A DNA stretch of 64,000 nt from an uncultured Lentisphaeraceae bacterium (lineage in GTDB: Bacteria > Verrucomicrobiota > Kiritimatiellia > RFP12 > DVOR01), in NCBI GenBank assembly GCA_949289005.1, contig CASEMQ010000053.1:1-64000 (forward strand), in the 5' to 3' direction. The notes below the pieces were generated by a model. That model was given only the letters and a program-made list of their open reading frames with translations. It ran no database searches and was not told the origin of the DNA. Shown here piece by piece: positions 26,798 through 34,879 of this stretch; within the stretch, counting starts at the first letter, position 1; each line of letters opens with the position of its first letter. Made by a program: the position numbers and the translations under genes.

Positions 26798-28048
26798 TCA
26801 CGCGTCGCGGAGCATGGCGGCGGCACGGCGGGCGGCGGCGAGGATTTCGGCCTCGCCGGGGACGCGATGGCCGCGCATGAGGATGCGCCCCGCGCAAAAG
26901 ACGGTGTCCACGCACGCGGAGTCGCCCGCATAGAGAAAGTTGGCATCCGGATCGCCTCCGCCCGCGAAACAAGACGACTCCAAATCCACGAGAATGCCAT
27001 CGGCCTCCGCGCCCACGGCGACGCGGCCGGCCTCGGGGAAGCCGAGCGCGGCGGCGGCCTCCGCGGTGACGGCGCGATCGAGATCGGCCACGCGCAGGGC
27101 GTCGGGCGCGCCCGCGCCGAGTTTGGCGGAGAGCGCGGCGGCCTTGGCCTCGGCAATCATCGAGAGCCCGTTGTTCGAGGCCGCGCCGTCGGTGCCGACG
27201 GTGATGCGCACGCCCGCGGCGGCAGCCTTGGCCCAGGGGAAAACGCCGCTGGCGAGTTTTTGATTGGATTGCGGGCAGTGCGCCACGAAGCACCCGCGCT
27301 CGGCGATGCGTGCCAGGTCGTCGTCGTCCACGTGGCAGCAATGCGCCAGGATGGCGCCGGGGCGAAGAAGACCGCAGGCATCGAGATAGGCGATGGGGCT
27401 CGCCGCACCGAAGCGCTCCTTGGCGATGGCGACCTCGGCGGCGGTCTCGGCGGCATGGATGTGGATGGGCAGGCCGGTCTCGGCGGCTTGCGCGGCCACG
27501 CGGCGAAGCAGGTCGGGCGTGGTGGTGTAGAGCGCGTGGGGGGCGAGGGTGAGGCCGACGGTCGATGGCAGCCGCGTGCGCAACGCCCAGGCGGCCTCGT
27601 TCTCGATGTGGTCGCTCACCTGATCCATGAACATCAGCCCGACGCGGGCGCGAACCCCCATCTCGACGGCGGCGCGAATGACGGCGGGCTGATGGAAATA
27701 CATATCGTTGAAGCCCACGCAACCCGACTTCAGCCCCTCCAGGATAGCCAGGCGCGTGCCGGCATAGACGGCCTCGGCGGTAAGGCGCGCCTCGCGCGGC
27801 CAAATCGCGCGCGTCAGCCAGTCCATGAGGGCGCAGTCGTCGTCAATGCCCCGCAAGAGGGTCATCGCCTGATGGGTGTGGGTGTTGTAGAAGGGCGGAC
27901 GGAGCAGGAAACGCGTGCCGTCGATTTCCGTTTCGGCCGAACAACCCCTCAACGCCCCTGCCGGCTCAATCGCCGCGTAGCGGCCGGCCGCGATGGCCAC
28001 ATCCACCCGTCGGCCGCGACACAACACATCCCGGATCGCAATATCCAT
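26798..28048 (-). CDS. Amidohydrolase of the MTA/SAH (S-inosyl-forming) deaminase type
   Basis: A 416-residue metal-dependent deaminase. The ATG at 28048 matches the family N-terminus. Motifs are PPFYNTHTHQAM (metal HxH, ~53-64), GFNDMYFH, HIHAAETAAE, ILAHCCHVDDDDL and TVGTDGAASNNG (metal Asp, ~295). These fit the MtaD/SAHD group, which deaminates 5'-methylthioadenosine, S-adenosylhomocysteine or 5'-deoxyadenosine. It lies 4 bp downstream of an SAH-hydrolase-like gene on the same strand, so S-adenosylhomocysteine is the favoured substrate by inference. Confidence 0.75.
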   Translation of the reverse strand: MDIAIRDVLCRGRRVDVAIAAGRYAAIEPAGALRGCSAETEIDGTRFLLRPPFYNTHTHQAMTLLRGIDDDCALMDWLTRAIWPREARLTAEAVYAGTRLAILEGLKSGCVGFNDMYFHQPAVIRAAVEMGVRARVGLMFMDQVSDHIENEAAWALRTRLPSTVGLTLAPHALYTTTPDLLRRVAAQAAETGLPIHIHAAETAAEVAIAKERFGAASPIAYLDACGLLRPGAILAHCCHVDDDDLARIAERGCFVAHCPQSNQKLASGVFPWAKAAAAGVRITVGTDGAASNNGLSMIAEAKAAALSAKLGAGAPDALRVADLDRAVTAEAAAALGFPEAGRVAVGAEADGILVDLESSCFAGGGDPDANFLYAGDSACVDTVFCAGRILMRGHRVPGEAEILAAARRAAAMLRDA

Positions 28049-28052
28049 GACT

Positions 28053-29090
28053 TCAAGCCTCCTGCTCGGCCTCGAAGGCCTCCAATTCGTCGCGCAACGG
28101 TTGCGGCAAGGCCGCCCAAATCGCCGCCTCGTCCGCCGCCGCGGGCACACAAAGCCCGGGGGGCAAGCCGCCGGCGGCCAGACGCGTCGCCGCGAGATTG
28201 TGCAATGCCAGCGTGGGATCGATATAACGCATCCGCGTGGGATCCTCCAGCGCAAAGTTGAGCGGCGCCTTGGCGTTGAGCACGCGCCCGTCCGGCACGC
28301 CCGCCCCAAACTCGTCTTCCACGCCCATATTCGCCAAGATGGCATGCCCGGCCAAAAGGTCGGCGGCGTACGGCGCGGCGGCGTCCTTGACGCCCGTGGC
28401 CGTCACAACCAGGTCGGCCTCCCGCCGCAACAGGGTGCCAGGCGCCTCCGCCAACGCCACGCCACGTGGCGGGCGCGGCCATGCCGGATCCACGACAAAA
28501 CACCGCGCCCCCGCCCGCGCCAGCCGGAAGAGAATCCCGCGCCCCACCTTGCCGCACCCGAAGACGACGGCCACCTTCCCGCGCAGCCCCCCCACGCCGA
28601 AATGCCGCAACCCGCGGACAAGCCCATCGCCCGTGCCCAGCGCGGTCTCAAAGGTCTTGATGCGGCTGGCATCCACGTCAATGACAGGGCACGTCCGGGC
28701 GAGCGCGCGATACCGCACCGCGCCCGAACGCGTCAGCTCCGCGCGCCCCAGGCGCGCGGGCACATCCGCGAAGGCCGCCGCGCAATCCAACACCACGTCA
28801 AACCCCCGCGTCAGGCGCGCCGCATCCGGCACACGCAGGCCAAACTCCCCCAAGCGCGCCGCCACTGCCGGGTCGTGCGGCATGGCGCGGCCATAGCCCA
28901 CCCAGACCTCCGCGCCCGCCGCGAGCAGGCAAGCGTGCTTGAGAAGCGTGTTGCGAAACAGCGGCGTCGCGTCCAGCACCGTCAGCCCCGCCAACGGGCG
29001 CTCCCGCGCCCATGCGACCCGCTGACGCGTCAGCGCCGGCCGCCCCGCCTCGGGATAAACCGCCCCGAACACCTCGAATACATCGTCCAT
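28053..29090 (-). CDS. Adenosylhomocysteinase-like protein, possibly S-inosylhomocysteine hydrolase
   Basis: A 345-residue protein, shorter than typical SAH hydrolases (about 420-480). It keeps their NAD-binding core (GDGLVRGLRHFGVGGLRGKV then FGCGKVGRGILFRLARAGA, ~165-195), the preceding KTFETALGTGDG stretch and an LANMGVEDEFG element corresponding to the NxGHFDxEI region. The N-terminal substrate domain is trimmed and diverged. Paired with the downstream deaminase, it may cleave S-inosylhomocysteine, as in the DadD/SIHH route described from methanogens. An alternative is a diverged SAH hydrolase with unchanged substrate. The ATG at 29090 is the first start giving the conserved N-terminus. 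Confidence 0.6.
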   Translation of the reverse strand: MDDVFEVFGAVYPEAGRPALTRQRVAWARERPLAGLTVLDATPLFRNTLLKHACLLAAGAEVWVGYGRAMPHDPAVAARLGEFGLRVPDAARLTRGFDVVLDCAAAFADVPARLGRAELTRSGAVRYRALARTCPVIDVDASRIKTFETALGTGDGLVRGLRHFGVGGLRGKVAVVFGCGKVGRGILFRLARAGARCFVVDPAWPRPPRGVALAEAPGTLLRREADLVVTATGVKDAAAPYAADLLAGHAILANMGVEDEFGAGVPDGRVLNAKAPLNFALEDPTRMRYIDPTLALHNLAATRLAAGGLPPGLCVPAAADEAAIWAALPQPLRDELEAFEAEQEA

Positions 29091-29203
29091 GCGCCCATTG
29101 TAGCACACCCGCGAGTCCGCCACGTCTCCTTGGGCATCGCCGGCACTGTCCGGGAAAATCGAGAGACCGGGAAGGCCGTGGGGGACTTCCCCGGGGGAAT
29201 GGG

Positions 29204-30274
29204 TCATTTGATGGACCAACGGTCGTACCAAGTGAAGTAAGGTTTGCCTTCGGGGTCCCATTGAATAGGGAGCCAGATGTGGCGGGAGTCGATTTGGTTT
29301 TTGGGGTTCCACCGATCGCCGCAATAGATGTAGGTGTCGGGCTTGGTGGGGTGTTGGAGGACGTAGGTGCTTTGCGAGAAGAAGGTTTTGTTGTCGTTTT
29401 CGCCGCGGGCTGGGTTACCGAGTTCGGTCCAAGGGCCGGCGACGGCGGGGGCTTTGGCGGAGCGTGCGGCGTTGGGGGCCCAGCCGGTGCAACCGGAACC
29501 GATGAAATAATAGGTGTCGCCGCGCTTGAAGAGTGCGGGGGCTTCCATATAGCGGCCTTCGAAGGCGCGCCAGTAGCGGCCGGTGTGTTTGGTGTAGGTA
29601 TCGTCGAGCTCGGCAATCTGGAGGGTACTGTTTTCCTCGGAGGCGTAGATGTGGTAGGCAGTGCCGTCGGTGTCGACGTAGAGGGTCATGTCGCGGGCCA
29701 TTTGGCCGCCGGGGAGGTCGCGGAAGTAGGTTTTGGCTTTTTCGGAGCCAGGCTCGGGGGCGTTCTGCGCGGGGATGCCGGGATTGACGCGGCCTGAACG
29801 GAGGAAGGTGTAGGGGCCGGCGATGGTGTCGGCGATGGCGACGCCGCTGCGTGCGGAGGCGTAGCCTTGGCCTTTGAGCTCGAGGTGGAACCACATGACG
29901 AACTTGCGGGTCTTGGCGTTGTAGATGACTTTGGGGCGTTCGAGGATGCAACCTTCGGCGATGTCGCTTTTTGGGTCTTTGGAAACGCGCAGGGCGATGC
30001 CTTCGTCGCGCCAATTCACGAGGTCGTCGGCAGGGGAGGAGTAGCAGTGGACGCCGACCCAGGCTTGGTTACCGGCGGTGCCGGCGACTTTGTGTTCGCC
30101 GAACCACCAGACGCGGCCTTCGTGGAGGAGAAGCCCGCCGCCGTGGGCGTTGATGTGGTTGCCGTTGTTGTCTTCCCAGCGCCCGCCGGGGACGAAGTCC
30201 GTTTGCTTGGGGGAAGGCGCGGCAAACGCGGCAAACGCGGCCAGACAACAGGTGAGGGGGAGCAAGGTCTTCAT
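29204..30274 (-). CDS. Glycoside hydrolase family 43 protein
   Basis: A 356-residue secreted five-bladed beta-propeller enzyme. MKTLLPLTCCLAAFAAFAAP is a Sec signal; the ATG at 30274 follows AAGGAA. INAHGGGLLLHEGRVWWFGE, CILERPKVIYNAKTRKFVMW and GRYMEAPALFKRGDTYYFI are typical of the GH43 group that includes exo-beta-galactosidases and related enzymes. The E in RYMEAP is a good acid candidate. The substrate cannot be read from sequence. It is divergent from a GH29 fucosidase, suggesting joint use on host or plant glycans. Confidence 0.85.
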   Translation of the reverse strand: MKTLLPLTCCLAAFAAFAAPSPKQTDFVPGGRWEDNNGNHINAHGGGLLLHEGRVWWFGEHKVAGTAGNQAWVGVHCYSSPADDLVNWRDEGIALRVSKDPKSDIAEGCILERPKVIYNAKTRKFVMWFHLELKGQGYASARSGVAIADTIAGPYTFLRSGRVNPGIPAQNAPEPGSEKAKTYFRDLPGGQMARDMTLYVDTDGTAYHIYASEENSTLQIAELDDTYTKHTGRYWRAFEGRYMEAPALFKRGDTYYFIGSGCTGWAPNAARSAKAPAVAGPWTELGNPARGENDNKTFFSQSTYVLQHPTKPDTYIYCGDRWNPKNQIDSRHIWLPIQWDPEGKPYFTWYDRWSIK

Positions 30275-30322
30275 GAGGGGTTCCTTCTTGGGTTTTATCC
30301 TCGTGCGGTGTCGATTGCGGCC

Positions 30323-30328
30323 ATTATA
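30323..30328 (-). promoter_or_regulatory. -10 box for the GH43 gene
   Basis: TATAAT on the minus strand, about 49 bp before the GH43 ATG, leaves a short leader that includes the AAGGAA site. No clear -35 box accompanies it. Confidence 0.45.
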
Positions 30329-30455
30329 ATAAGGCAAGGGCAGGGCGCGGATGCCAAACGTACATGGTTTTCGGCCTGCGTCTCGGCGTATGCAGGCGCG
30401 TGGAGAGGCGTGTTTTTAGGTGCGGCGCGGCGGGCGGCGGATAAAATATGGGCGC

Positions 30456-31934
30456 ATGAAAAGCAAGATCCTGACACACGCGCTCTGCGCGCTCGTCCTC
30501 TGCGCCGCCGGGCTTGGCCGGGCCGGCGAGACGACTCCTTTGCCGCCGGGGCTTGATGCCGCCGAGCGCGCCAAGCTGGCGCGAATTGCCCAGGTGTGCC
30601 CGGCGCCTCGGCAGTTGGCCTGGCAAAGGCTGGAGCGGACGGCCTTTTTCCACTTTGGCATCAACACGTTCACCGACCGCGAGTGGGGCACGGGCAAGGA
30701 AGACCCCAAACGCTTCAACCCCACGAAGCTGGACTGTCGCCAATGGATCCGCGCCATCAAGGTTGCAGGATTCAAACTGGCCATCCTTACGGCCAAACAC
30801 CACGACGGCTTTTGCCTCTGGCCGAGCAAACTGACGACGCATTCGGTGGCGTCCTCGCCGTGGAAGGACGGCAAGGGCGACGTGGTGCGCGCGTTTGTGG
30901 ACGCCTGCCGCGCCGAGGGCATCCGCGTGGGGCTCTACCTCTCGCCGTGGGATCGCCACGAGCCCACCTACGGCACGCCGGCCTACAACGACTTCTTCGT
31001 GGGGCAACTGAAGGAGCTCTTCGACGACTATGGCCCCATCGACGAGATATGGTTCGACGGCGCCTGCGGCGAGGGGCCCAACGGCAAGCGCCAGGTCTAT
31101 GACTGGGCGCGCTTCTACACCTACATCCGCGCGCGCAACCCCGCATGCGTCATCGCCGTCTCAGGGCCGGACGTCCGCTGGGTGGGCAACGAATCCGGCC
31201 TGGCGCGCGACAGCGAGTGGAGCGTGCTCCCCGTCGAGGCCGTGAACAACGATGCCGTGCGCCAAGGTTTCGAAGCCTTCCATTTCGATGGGGATGACCA
31301 GGCGTCCATCGCCCGCCGCCAGTTGAGGCAGGCCGACCTCTCGGCGGATTCCCCCACCCTGGGCGCGCTCGGCACCGTGCTCGCCTCCGACGCCTGGGTC
31401 TGGTATCCCGCCGAGTGCGACGTCTCCATCCGCCCGGGTTGGTTCTACCACCCCGACCAAGACGGCCAGGTAAAGAGCCTGGCGCAGCTGATGGACATCC
31501 ACGACCGCTCCGTCGGCCGCAACGCCGTCCTCCTCCTCAACATCCCGCCCACGCCCGAGGGGCTCCTCCACGCCAACGACGTCGCCCGCCTGCGCGAGTT
31601 CGGCCAAGCCCTGCGCGACACCTTCGGCACCAACCTCCTCGGCGCGACCCGCCCGGGGCAAACCGAGGTGACCCTGCCCAAGCCCATCCGCCTCGACGTC
31701 ATCGTCGCACAGGAAGACATCGCCCACGGCCAAGTCGTCGAGCGCTTCCACATCGACATCCGCCGCCCCGGCGCCGATGCGTGGGAGACCGTCGCGTCGG
31801 CCACCACCATCGGCCACAAGCGCATCCTGCGCCTGAAGGCGCCCGTGGAGGCCACCGCGCTGCGCATCGTCATCGACGAGGCGCGCGCCACCCCGCGGCT
31901 CCTCCCGCTGGCCGCCCATCTCGCACGCCCGTGA
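30456..31934 (+). CDS. Alpha-L-fucosidase, GH29
   Basis: A 492-residue secreted fucosidase with a Sec signal (MKSKILTHALCALVLCAAGL). The TIM barrel has the family landmarks FFHFGINTFTDREW, AILTAKHHDGFCLWPS, GLYLSPWDRHEPTYG and EIWFDGACGEG, whose Asp is the expected nucleophile. NAVLLLNIPPTPEGLL follows. The C-terminal ~130 residues are a beta-sandwich typical of GH29-B members. The ATG at 30456 is only 8 bp after a TAAAAT box (30442-30447), so the transcript may be nearly leaderless. Confidence 0.9.
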   Translation: MKSKILTHALCALVLCAAGLGRAGETTPLPPGLDAAERAKLARIAQVCPAPRQLAWQRLERTAFFHFGINTFTDREWGTGKEDPKRFNPTKLDCRQWIRAIKVAGFKLAILTAKHHDGFCLWPSKLTTHSVASSPWKDGKGDVVRAFVDACRAEGIRVGLYLSPWDRHEPTYGTPAYNDFFVGQLKELFDDYGPIDEIWFDGACGEGPNGKRQVYDWARFYTYIRARNPACVIAVSGPDVRWVGNESGLARDSEWSVLPVEAVNNDAVRQGFEAFHFDGDDQASIARRQLRQADLSADSPTLGALGTVLASDAWVWYPAECDVSIRPGWFYHPDQDGQVKSLAQLMDIHDRSVGRNAVLLLNIPPTPEGLLHANDVARLREFGQALRDTFGTNLLGATRPGQTEVTLPKPIRLDVIVAQEDIAHGQVVERFHIDIRRPGADAWETVASATTIGHKRILRLKAPVEATALRIVIDEARATPRLLPLAAHLARP

Positions 31935-31960
31935 CGCTCCCCTGTCCGCGCCCCGCGAAG

Positions 31961-31986
31961 CCCCGCCGCACCCGGCGGGGTTTTTT
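31961..31986 (+). terminator. Rho-independent terminator after the GH29 gene
   Basis: CCCCGCCG and CGGCGGGG form an 8-bp perfect stem with a 4-base loop followed by six Ts. Confidence 0.9.
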
Positions 31987-32008
31987 GTTTGCAACCGGCG
32001 GGCGTTTG

Positions 32009-32017
32009 TGCTACCTT
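32009..32017 (+). promoter_or_regulatory. Extended -10 promoter before the pilus/secretion ATPase genes
   Basis: TGCTACCTT (TGn plus TAnnTT) lies about 38 bp before the GTG at 32055. A GGAGG ribosome-binding site lies 5 bp before that GTG. Confidence 0.35.
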
Positions 32018-32054
32018 TTACGGAGATGATGAACGCTTGCTTCGGAGGCTTTTC

Positions 32055-33743
32055 GTGACGACAAACGATGAATATGCGTTGCAAATCCTGCAGGAGACCG
32101 GCCATGTGACGGCCGAGCAGGTGGCTGCCGCCCTTGCGGCGAAACGCAAGGAGGGGCAGACGCCCCTCGATTGGCTCGTGGAAAGTGGCACGATTTCGGA
32201 AGAGGATGTGCTGGGAACGCTGGCCGAGCAGTTTGGCATGCCCTTCGCCTCGATCGACGGCGACGAGGTGGACGAGGCGGCGGTGCATCTGTTGGACGCG
32301 GAGACGGCGCGGAAGTACAACGCCATCCCGTTGCAGGACGACGGCGACTCGGTGATGGTGGCGATTTGCGACCCGGCGAACTATGACGCGCAGGACGCGA
32401 TCCGCTATCGGCTGAACGGGAAGAACGCGGACTTCGTGGTGGTGACCTCGGGCGACATCAAACGCCTGATGGAGAAGTATTACCCGCTGACCTTTGACCC
32501 CAACGCGACCGACACGGGCGACAACCTCGTGAGCCAGCGCAAGGAGATGCAGGTGGACGAGAGCGGCGAGGGGGACGCGCCGGTCATCCGCCTGGTGAGC
32601 CTGATCTTGATGGATGCCTGCAAGATGAAGGCATCCGACATTCATCTGGAGCCGATGGAAAAACGGTTCCGCGTACGCTTCCGCATCGATGGCGCGCTGC
32701 GGGAGATGGACCCGCCGCCGAAACGGTTGCAGGGGGCCATCATCTCGCGCGTGAAGCTGATGGCGAACATGGACCTCTCCGAGCGGCGCATCCCGCAAGA
32801 CGGGCGCATCCAAGTGAAGATGGCCGAGCGCGACCTGGATCTGCGTGTGAGCACGGTGCCGACCAACTTCGGCGAATCCATCGTCATGCGTATCCTCGAC
32901 AAGCAAAACCTGGCGTTGGGCCTGCCGCAGCTGGGCTTCCTCTCCGACGACCAAGCCAAGTTCGAGCGGCTCATCGGCCTGCCCGACGGCGTAATCCTGG
33001 TGACAGGGCCGACCGGCTCGGGCAAGACGACGACGCTTTACGCCTGCCTGGGGCAAATCAACCGCCCGGACAAGAAGCTCATCACCGTCGAAGACCCGGT
33101 GGAATACCAGATGAGCGGCATCAACCAAGTGCAGGTAAACCGCGCCGTGGGGCTGGACTTCTCGGCCGCGTTGCGCTCCATCCTCCGTCAGGCGCCCAAT
33201 ATCGTGATGATTGGTGAAATCCGCGACCACGAAACGGCCGAAATCGCGATGGAGGCGGCGCTCACCGGCCACCTCGTCTTCTCCACCCTGCACACCAACG
33301 ACGCACCCAGCGCGGTGACGCGCCTCACGGACATGGGCATCAAGCCCTACCTCGTGGCCTCCGCCCTGCGCGCGGCGATGGCGCAGCGTCTGGTGCGCTC
33401 CATCTGCGAGAAATGCCGCGAGGAGCACATCCCCACCGACCGCGAGCGGCGTATGCTCGGCACGATGGCCAAAGACGCCGACAAAATGCGGATGTTCAAG
33501 GGCAAGGGATGCCCCGTCTGCAACAACACCGGCTACAAAGGCCGCAAGGGCATCTTCGAGATTTTCTCGGTGGATGACACCGTGCAACGCATGATTTTCG
33601 ACAAAGTGCCCACCACCGTGCTCCGCGCCCGTGTGCGCGAAATGGGCATGCGCACCCTCCGCGAGGATGGCATGCTCAAAGTGGCCAGCGGCATGACCAC
33701 CCTTGAGGAAGTGCTCCGCGCCACGATGGGCGACGAAAACTGA
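32055..33743 (+). CDS. GspE/PilB-family secretion ATPase
   Basis: A 562-residue hexameric ATPase of type II secretion or type IV pilus assembly. The GTG at 32055 has a GGAGG site 5 bp upstream. An N-terminal MshEN/T2SSE-like domain (~1-150) precedes the catalytic region: Walker A GPTGSGKTTTLY (~317), the Asp box with TVEDPVEYQ, Walker B MIGEIRDHETAEIA and the His box STLHTND. A zinc-binding CEKCREE ... CPVCNNTGYKGRKG motif follows, typical of extension (not retraction) ATPases. It is first of three ATPase genes on this strand. Confidence 0.88.
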   Translation: MTTNDEYALQILQETGHVTAEQVAAALAAKRKEGQTPLDWLVESGTISEEDVLGTLAEQFGMPFASIDGDEVDEAAVHLLDAETARKYNAIPLQDDGDSVMVAICDPANYDAQDAIRYRLNGKNADFVVVTSGDIKRLMEKYYPLTFDPNATDTGDNLVSQRKEMQVDESGEGDAPVIRLVSLILMDACKMKASDIHLEPMEKRFRVRFRIDGALREMDPPPKRLQGAIISRVKLMANMDLSERRIPQDGRIQVKMAERDLDLRVSTVPTNFGESIVMRILDKQNLALGLPQLGFLSDDQAKFERLIGLPDGVILVTGPTGSGKTTTLYACLGQINRPDKKLITVEDPVEYQMSGINQVQVNRAVGLDFSAALRSILRQAPNIVMIGEIRDHETAEIAMEAALTGHLVFSTLHTNDAPSAVTRLTDMGIKPYLVASALRAAMAQRLVRSICEKCREEHIPTDRERRMLGTMAKDADKMRMFKGKGCPVCNNTGYKGRKGIFEIFSVDDTVQRMIFDKVPTTVLRARVREMGMRTLREDGMLKVASGMTTLEEVLRATMGDEN

Positions 33744-33757
33744 GGAGTTTGAGAGAC

Positions 33758-34876
33758 ATGGACAAGAACGCGTACGAACTGGCCCAGGAGGCCACCACCG
33801 AAATCACCATGGCCGACCTCATGCAGGCGACGGTCGATGAAGGCGCGTCCGACCTGCACATCCGCGTGGGTGGGCCGCCCTACCTGCGCTGCTCCGGCGC
33901 GTTGGAGCCGTTGGACGTCCCGCCCTTCACGGAGGCCGATGTCGCCAAACTCGCCCTCGAGATTGCCAACGAGGAGCAAATCGCCGAGGTGGAGAAGAAT
34001 GGCGGCGCGGATTTCGGCCTCTACTTCTCCGAGGCGGCGCGCTTCCGCGTCTCCGTCTTCAAGGAACGCCACAACTACGGCCTCGTGCTACGCCAAATCC
34101 CCAGCACCATCCTCACCCTGGAGCAACTGGGCTTGCCCGAGGCCGTCCACGAGCTGCTCTACAAGCCCCGTGGGCTCATCCTCGTTACCGGCCCCACCGG
34201 CTCGGGCAAGTCCACCACCCTCGCCTCGATGATCGACATCATCAACCAGGACCGAGACTGCCACATCATCACCATCGAAGACCCGATCGAGTTCTACCAC
34301 TACTCCAAGAAGTCCATCGTCACCCAACGCGAGGTCGGCGTCGACGTCCCCTCCTTCGCCGAGGCCATCCGCCGCGCCCTCCGCCAGGACCCCGACGTGA
34401 TCCTCGTGGGCGAAATGCGCGACCTCGAGACGATTGGCGCGGCCATTACCGCCGCCGAGACCGGTCACCTCGTCTTCGGCACCCTGCACACCACCGGCGC
34501 CGCCTCGACGGTCGACCGCATCATCGACTCCTTCCCAACCAACCAACAGGAGCAGGTGCGCACGCAGCTCTCCATGTCGCTGGTCGCCGTCATCTCCCAA
34601 GTGCTCCTCCCCCGTGCCGACAAAGGCGGCAAGGGCCGCTGCGCCGCCTTCGAAATCATGATGTCCACCCCCTCCATCCGCAGCCGCATCCGCGACAACA
34701 AGACCTTCCAGATCAACTCCGACATCCAAACCGGCGCCAAGTTCGGCATGGTCTCCCTCGACACCTCCCTCCTCAACCTCTACATGGCCGGCAAAATCTC
34801 CTACGAAGACCTTGTCACCAAAGCGCAAGACCCCGAGACAACCGTCCAGAAACTCCGCGAAATGCAAGGGGAATAA
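33758..34876 (+). CDS. pilT: PilT-like twitching/retraction ATPase
   Basis: A 372-residue PilT-type ATPase that depolymerises type IV pili. It lacks the zinc motif of the neighbouring ATPases. Motifs: GASDLHIRVGGPPYLR (~28), Walker A GPTGSGKSTTLASM (~147), TIEDPIEFYH, LVGEMRDLETIGAA, FGTLHTTGAASTVDRIID and the PilT signature AAFEIMMSTPSIRSRIRDNK. It uses GEMRDLET as PilT does, whereas the flanking genes use GEIRD. The ATG at 33758 follows GAGGAG. It is flanked closely by two PilB/GspE-like genes. Confidence 0.88.
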   Translation: MDKNAYELAQEATTEITMADLMQATVDEGASDLHIRVGGPPYLRCSGALEPLDVPPFTEADVAKLALEIANEEQIAEVEKNGGADFGLYFSEAARFRVSVFKERHNYGLVLRQIPSTILTLEQLGLPEAVHELLYKPRGLILVTGPTGSGKSTTLASMIDIINQDRDCHIITIEDPIEFYHYSKKSIVTQREVGVDVPSFAEAIRRALRQDPDVILVGEMRDLETIGAAITAAETGHLVFGTLHTTGAASTVDRIIDSFPTNQQEQVRTQLSMSLVAVISQVLLPRADKGGKGRCAAFEIMMSTPSIRSRIRDNKTFQINSDIQTGAKFGMVSLDTSLLNLYMAGKISYEDLVTKAQDPETTVQKLREMQGE

Positions 34877-34879
34877 GCG

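Noticed and set aside
28049..28345. An N-terminal extension of the amidohydrolase from 28345
   Set aside because: The extension reads the end of the SAH-hydrolase-like gene in a wrong frame. The ATG at 28048 gives the family N-terminus.
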